Below, one piece after another: positions 59,895 through 64,000 of a stretch of 64,000 nt of DNA. Every line of letters begins with the position of its first letter. Position 1 is the stretch's first letter. Below the pieces are notes generated by a model. It made no database searches and was not told where the DNA came from. It saw only the letters and a list, made by a program, of their open reading frames with translations. Both the position numbers and the translations under genes were made by a program. Source of the DNA: Ehrlichia ruminantium (GTDB taxonomy: Bacteria; Pseudomonadota; Alphaproteobacteria; Rickettsiales; Anaplasmataceae); NCBI RefSeq assembly GCF_009728835.1, contig NZ_CP033455.1, positions 496,001-560,000 of the forward strand. Direction: 5' to 3'.

Positions 59895-61760
59895 TTAGAA
59901 AAAGCCTCGTAATTTTCTTGCACGACTTGGATGACGTAACTTACGTAAGGCTTTTGCTTCAATTTGCCGTATACGTTCTCTTGTTACATTAAACAGTTTA
60001 CCAACTTCTTCTAAAGTATGGTCTTTCCCTCCTTTTCCTATACCAAATCGCATACGCAATATTCTTTCTTCTTTAGGGGTGAGTGTTGATAACACTTTTG
60101 TAGTAATTTCCCGTAAATCTGCAAGTACAGCAGCATCTTCTGGTCTTACTGCTCGCTTATCTTCAATGCAATCACCAAATGTACTACTATCATCATCTCC
60201 TATAGGACTTTCCAAACTAACTGGATCTTTTACTATTTTCATAACTTTGCGTATCTTATCAACGTTGATGTTTAACCTTGCTGATAGTTCTTCTAAAGTA
60301 GGTTCTCTGCCAATTTCGTGTAGCATTTGTCTTAGGGTACGGTTAATTTTGTTTACGGTTTCAATCATGTGTACAGGGATTCTTATAGTTCTTGCTTGAT
60401 CTGCTATAGCCCTGGTTATAGCTTGTCTCACCCACCATGTTGCATAAGTTGAGAACTTATATCCGCGTTTATAATCAAATTTGTCTACTGCTTTCATCAA
60501 ACCAATATTTCCTTCTTGTACTAAATCAAGGAATTGTAACCCTCTATTTGAATATTTTTTTGCAATAGATACTACTAACCTTAGATTTGCTTTTATCATT
60601 TCTTGTTTTGCTTGAGTTGCTGCGCGTTCGTGCTTTTGTATTTTTGCTACTAAAAACTTAAATTCAGCTAAACTATTTTCTCCAGAAAGTAATCGTATTT
60701 TGTTATACATGCTAACTATATTAGCTTCTTCTTTCTCAATCATATTATTCCATGCAGGAGATGTACCTTTTTTCTCTAGTACAGAATTACTATTATATGC
60801 GTCTAAAAATTCTTTTCTTGGTATGCCATAGCTTTCTGCTAGGGAAATAATTTTTGCTTCTTCTGCTGCAATTGATTTGTTTAAACTATAAATTTGTTGT
60901 GTGATTGATAGTACTGCTGAGTTGCTTAGCTTAATCTGATATATCATTTCCCATATGTTATCATGTAAGTCGTTATATTGCTTTTCTATGTCTTTAGTCA
61001 GTTGTCCTTTATGTTTTTTCTTAAGCTCCAAGATTTTTTCTGCTGATTCTATTACTGCATCTAAAATACTTACTACCTTAGGAAGTAATGCGTTTTCCAT
61101 CTCAAGGATTGAAGCATTTATTGAAGTACTATCATCGTCATCATCATCTGATATGTCATCATTATCATCTTCATCAATTAAATCTTTATCGTAATCTAAA
61201 ACACTATCGTCGTCTCCATCGGAGAATTTTTCAGGGAATTCATAACGATAATTTGCGTCTAGGTCTATTAGATCTCTTAGCATTATTTGTTCATTTACTA
61301 GATCGTCTCTCCATGACATAAATGTGCGTAATACCATTGGTGATTCCACCAATGATCTAAGCATATTGACTTTTTCTGATTTGATTTTTTTTGCAATCTC
61401 AATTTCTCCTTCGCGAGATAATAGTTCAACTGAACTCATTTCACATAAATACATACGGATAGGGTCATCTGTTTGTCCAAAATCCCACGACTTTATACTT
61501 GTATCTGAAACATCATCGTCATCAATGCCATCTTTCATTCTGTTGCTTTCTACTATACTACTAGCTTCATCTTCATCACTTTGTTCAAGTACATTTATAC
61601 CTGAGTCTTGAAGTAAAGATATAGTTTCATCTATATTATCAGCTGATAATACATAGTCGGAAAAAACATCATTAATGTCATTGAATGTAACAAAGCCTTG
61701 TTTTATCCCTTTACTAACAAGGGTTCTTATTAGCTCCTTATCTGTCTGTAGATCTTTCAT
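59895..61760 (-). CDS. rpoD: Primary sigma factor RpoD
   Basis: A 621-residue housekeeping sigma-70. An N-terminal region 1.1-like part (1-70) is followed by region 1.2 ([20 protein letters not shown]). The non-conserved region contains a long acidic run ([16 protein letters not shown] near 200). Region 2 ([20 protein letters not shown], then [20 protein letters not shown]) and region 4 ([30 protein letters not shown]) are intact. The protein reads promoters such as those proposed here. The gene is convergent with dnaG. Confidence 0.98.
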   Translation of the reverse strand: MKDLQTDKELIRTLVSKGIKQGFVTFNDINDVFSDYVLSADNIDETISLLQDSGINVLEQSDEDEASSIVESNRMKDGIDDDDVSDTSIKSWDFGQTDDPIRMYLCEMSSVELLSREGEIEIAKKIKSEKVNMLRSLVESPMVLRTFMSWRDDLVNEQIMLRDLIDLDANYRYEFPEKFSDGDDDSVLDYDKDLIDEDDNDDISDDDDDDSTSINASILEMENALLPKVVSILDAVIESAEKILELKKKHKGQLTKDIEKQYNDLHDNIWEMIYQIKLSNSAVLSITQQIYSLNKSIAAEEAKIISLAESYGIPRKEFLDAYNSNSVLEKKGTSPAWNNMIEKEEANIVSMYNKIRLLSGENSLAEFKFLVAKIQKHERAATQAKQEMIKANLRLVVSIAKKYSNRGLQFLDLVQEGNIGLMKAVDKFDYKRGYKFSTYATWWVRQAITRAIADQARTIRIPVHMIETVNKINRTLRQMLHEIGREPTLEELSARLNINVDKIRKVMKIVKDPVSLESPIGDDDSSTFGDCIEDKRAVRPEDAAVLADLREITTKVLSTLTPKEERILRMRFGIGKGGKDHTLEEVGKLFNVTRERIRQIEAKALRKLRHPSRARKLRGFF

Positions 61761-61790
61761 AATTAATGTTTAAGGAATGACAAACTCCAC

Positions 61791-61819
61791 CAGATACCAT
61801 ACTATAAATGTGTTGTCAA
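61791..61819 (-). promoter_or_regulatory. Probable rpoD promoter
   Basis: On the minus strand a perfect TTGACA (plus 61814-61819) is followed after 17 bp by TATCTG (61791-61796), with TGG just before it giving an extended -10 (TGnTATCT). The rpoD ATG lies 30 bp further on. The -35 region, ttgtcaat(t) on the plus strand, is shared with the repeat units that follow upstream. Confidence 0.5.
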
Positions 61820-62700
61820 TTATAAAACGTACAGGGTATTATATATAATATCTTATTTAAATATTTATTATAATTTAGAAACAGTAGTTAATAATTCTGA
61901 TAGTAGAATAAAGATTATATCAGTCAGAAATTCAGTAAGTTGTATGTTAGATTATAAAATTATGTAAAATATTGTAACGCTACAATTTTATAATTTATTA
62001 TGATTTAAGAGATTGTTAATATAATTGCAATAGGATAAACATTATTTTTTACAAGAGAAATCCAATAAACTGTATTATCAGTTATAAAACTACATAGGAA
62101 ACTATGTATGTAATATTATAACTTTAGAGTTTGTTCTGATTTAAAAAATAATTGGTATTGTGTTATAAGATGACAATTATCTCGGTGAAAAGTTCAATGA
62201 GCTGTGTTGTCAATTTAGTCCTACATGAGAAGCTATATGTATGGTATTTATACCTTTAAAGTTTGTGTTCTGATTCAAAAGATAATTAGTATAGTGGTAA
62301 TAAGATAATAGTTATTTTGGTGAAAAGTTCAGTGAGCTATGTTGTGAATTTAGTCCTACATGAGAAGGTATATGTATAGTGTTATACCTTTAAAGTTTGT
62401 GTTCTGATTTAAAAGATAATTGGTATTGTGTTATAAGATGACAATTATCTTGGTGAAAAGTTCAATGAGCTATGTTGTCAGTTTAGTCCTACATGAGAAG
62501 CTATATGTGTAGTATTTATACCTTTAAAGTTTGTGTTCTGACTAAAAAGGTAATTAGTATAGTGGTGATAAGATAATAGTTATTTTGGTGAGATAAAAAT
62601 TCAATAGGTTGTATTATTAGTTATAACATTACATCAAATAATTAATGTATATAGTATAATGAATTTAAAATTTAATTATTCAGAAGATGTTTAACATATT
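61800..62700. repeat. Roughly 134-bp tandem repeat with strongly diverged ends
   Basis: The anchor g(a)aaagttca is at 62187, 62322 and 62455 (steps 135 and 133), and a diverged version follows near 62589 (step 134). Unit spacing measured elsewhere varies because of small insertions and deletions. Central copies (about 62160-62560) share the string tttagtcctacatgaga. Towards both ends similarity fades: units near 62040-62160 and 61800-62040 keep only phrases such as ttgt(c/a)a(a/g)ttataaaac. The rpoD-proximal end includes the -35 box of the proposed rpoD promoter. The dusB-proximal end at 62640-62700 holds the most decayed copy. Confidence 0.85.
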
Positions 62701-62716
62701 AGTAATGTGATAAAGA

Positions 62717-63670
62717 TTAATTTTTTGAAAAAAAGTCTAATATTGTATCCCTAATGAATTGGTAATTGTTTGAACAATTGACCTTAGCCCGAAATTCTGC
62801 AGAATTTTCTAAACATGCACTGTACCATCCTATATGTTTTTTTGATATTTTAACTCCAGCATCTTGCCCATAGTATTCTATAATGTTGTCATAGTGATTA
62901 ATGATAATTTGTAATTTTTCGGATGCTGTTGGGTCAGGTAAAATAGTGCCTAATTTTATAAATTGTAAGGCTTGATTTATAATCCATGGCTTACCGTATG
63001 CACCTCTTCCTATCATTATTCCGTCAGCTTGTGATTCTTTTAATGCTGTTTTTATATCGTCTAGAGTTTTTATATCACCATTGACTATAACTGGAATTTT
63101 AACGCATTTTTTTATATTACTAATAAACTTCCAATCTGCTTTGCCGTCAAACATTTGTGCTCTAGTTCTACCATGTATAGTAATCATTTTAATACCGCTT
63201 TCTTCAGCGATTTTTGCTAATTTAGGGGAATTTATATTGTTACTATCCCATCCGATACGCATTTTTAATGTTACTGGTATCTTTACTGCTTTTACTACAG
63301 ATTCTAAAATCTTTGTAGCTGTTATTTCATCTTTCATTAATGCTGATCCAGCGTAGCTATTAACTATTTTTTTTACTGGGCATCCAAAGTTTATATCTAT
63401 GATTTGTGCACCCATATCTTCATTAAGTTTTGCAGCTTCTGCCATTATTAGTGGATCACACCCAGCTAGTTGTATAGCTGTGTTATCTTGTATGTGTGAT
63501 TTTTGTAGGCTGTTTTTAGTTTGTATGATCATTGCACGGCTTGCTATCATTTCTGATACTAATAATCCTGCTCCAAGACTTCTAACAAGAGAACGAAATG
63601 GAAAATCAGTAACACCAGACATAGGTGCTAATATCACAGGATGATCTGATATAAATTTATTGAGTTCCAT
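62717..63670 (-). CDS. dusB: tRNA-dihydrouridine synthase, DusB type
   Basis: A 317-residue flavoenzyme that reduces uridines of the tRNA D-loop. LAPMSGVTDFPFR at residue 14 is the FMN-binding start, and IDINFGCPVKK carries the catalytic Cys97. TLKMRIGWD, ITIHGRTRAQMF, VIVNGDIKT and GIMIGRGAYGKPWI complete the barrel. The frame is open 21 codons upstream to 63733; that extension is hydrophobic and unlike the family, so the ATG at 63670 is chosen. The assignment to DusB rather than DusA or DusC rests on overall resemblance. Confidence 0.93.
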   Translation of the reverse strand: MELNKFISDHPVILAPMSGVTDFPFRSLVRSLGAGLLVSEMIASRAMIIQTKNSLQKSHIQDNTAIQLAGCDPLIMAEAAKLNEDMGAQIIDINFGCPVKKIVNSYAGSALMKDEITATKILESVVKAVKIPVTLKMRIGWDSNNINSPKLAKIAEESGIKMITIHGRTRAQMFDGKADWKFISNIKKCVKIPVIVNGDIKTLDDIKTALKESQADGIMIGRGAYGKPWIINQALQFIKLGTILPDPTASEKLQIIINHYDNIIEYYGQDAGVKISKKHIGWYSACLENSAEFRAKVNCSNNYQFIRDTILDFFSKN

Positions 63671-64000
63671 ATTTAGTAGATTGTATGCCACTAGGTTCTT
63701 AAGTATTGTGATATAAATTGACAAAATTATCAATTATAATATTAGAAGTGTGATTTTGGAGTATATGTCGATCTTTTAAAAATTGCTTTGCATTTGTGTA
63801 TTGATCTAATGGTTGAGAGTGAGAGCATAGAATAGATATATAAAATACATAAAAAAAGCTCAGTATGATCAATTTTTTGTATATAAGTTGTGTAATTATT
63901 TAATTCCTTTTATCATTAAAAAATGTGTTGTGTCTTGTTTGAGGTAGTAGTTATTTTTTTTAAGAAATAATTGCTTGAATTTTTATTATATAGCTATTGT
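63671..64000. other. Right-edge intergenic region, nothing recognised
   Basis: The final 330 bp lie upstream of dusB and end at the window boundary. No gene start, RNA gene or repeat was recognised, and no neighbouring gene reaches into the window from the right in any frame I read. Confidence 0.5.

Noticed and set aside
60079-61611. Several plus-strand frames opposite rpoD
   Set aside because: All are shadows of rpoD; the Ser/His-rich translations are complements of its acidic run.

Overview
The window reads as chromosomal DNA of an obligate intracellular alphaproteobacterium of the family Anaplasmataceae, most likely Ehrlichia ruminantium. The support is very low GC content, many long AT-rich gaps (genes fill only about two thirds of the window by my coordinates), several large direct-repeat arrays in those gaps, and an Anaplasmataceae-like gene set: split nuo genes, a PleD diguanylate cyclase, a 1589-residue NAD-glutamate dehydrogenase, a large Nfn/GltD-like fusion flavoprotein and a DUF2610-type protein. 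The species name is inference; I could not run a search.

Layout. 1-8000: holB (cut by the left edge), tsaC, coaE, a 246-bp repeat array, thiC, a second repeat block, then an Smr protein, rpoZ and an orphan XRE-type regulator. 8000-15230: leuS, tatD-like hydrolase, pyrF, then surE-ccmD-ccmE as a tight cluster in which ccmD is a 42-residue gene that is easily missed. 15230-20100: coding-like debris, then nuoC, a 1.16-kb gap, nuoB-nuoA and a 212-bp repeat pair. 20100-34500 (all minus strand): uvrA, nusB-ribH-yidC, psd-pssA-agcS, a 182-bp array, and the large flavoprotein gene whose 3' end is the repeated unit. 35000-38250 (plus): efp, a degenerate inositol-monophosphatase-like gene and an RluC/D-type pseudouridine synthase. 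38300-46420: a 154-bp five-copy array, a decayed region, then gdh-tatB-pleD (minus). 47000-58800: exoD-cysS, a large unrecognised protein, nrdB, two small genes, midA, dnaG. 58800-64000: a 179-bp array, rpoD, a roughly 134-bp array and dusB.

Function. Most genes are housekeeping: replication (holB, dnaG, nrdB), transcription (rpoD, rpoZ, nusB), translation and tRNA modification (leuS, cysS, efp, tsaC, dusB, rlu), cofactors (coaE, thiC, ribH), phospholipid synthesis (psd-pssA), respiration (nuoABC, ccmDE, midA) and protein export (yidC, tatB). Amino-acid use is suggested by the alanine symporter and NAD-glutamate dehydrogenase, which fits an organism that burns host amino acids; gdh lies in one likely operon with the c-di-GMP synthase PleD.

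The most notable content is the repeat biology. At least seven direct-repeat blocks were seen, with units of about 135 to 246 bp. One is built from the 3' end of a gene so that every copy keeps the same C-terminal reading frame and stop. Another merges with the rpoD promoter region. No rRNA, tRNA, CRISPR array, insertion sequence or clear intrinsic terminator was found. I saw no obvious new defence or mobile system; the best candidates for undescribed biology are the 651-residue protein with a beta-rich C-terminal part, the active-site-degenerate IMPase paralogue and the gene-end repeat array.
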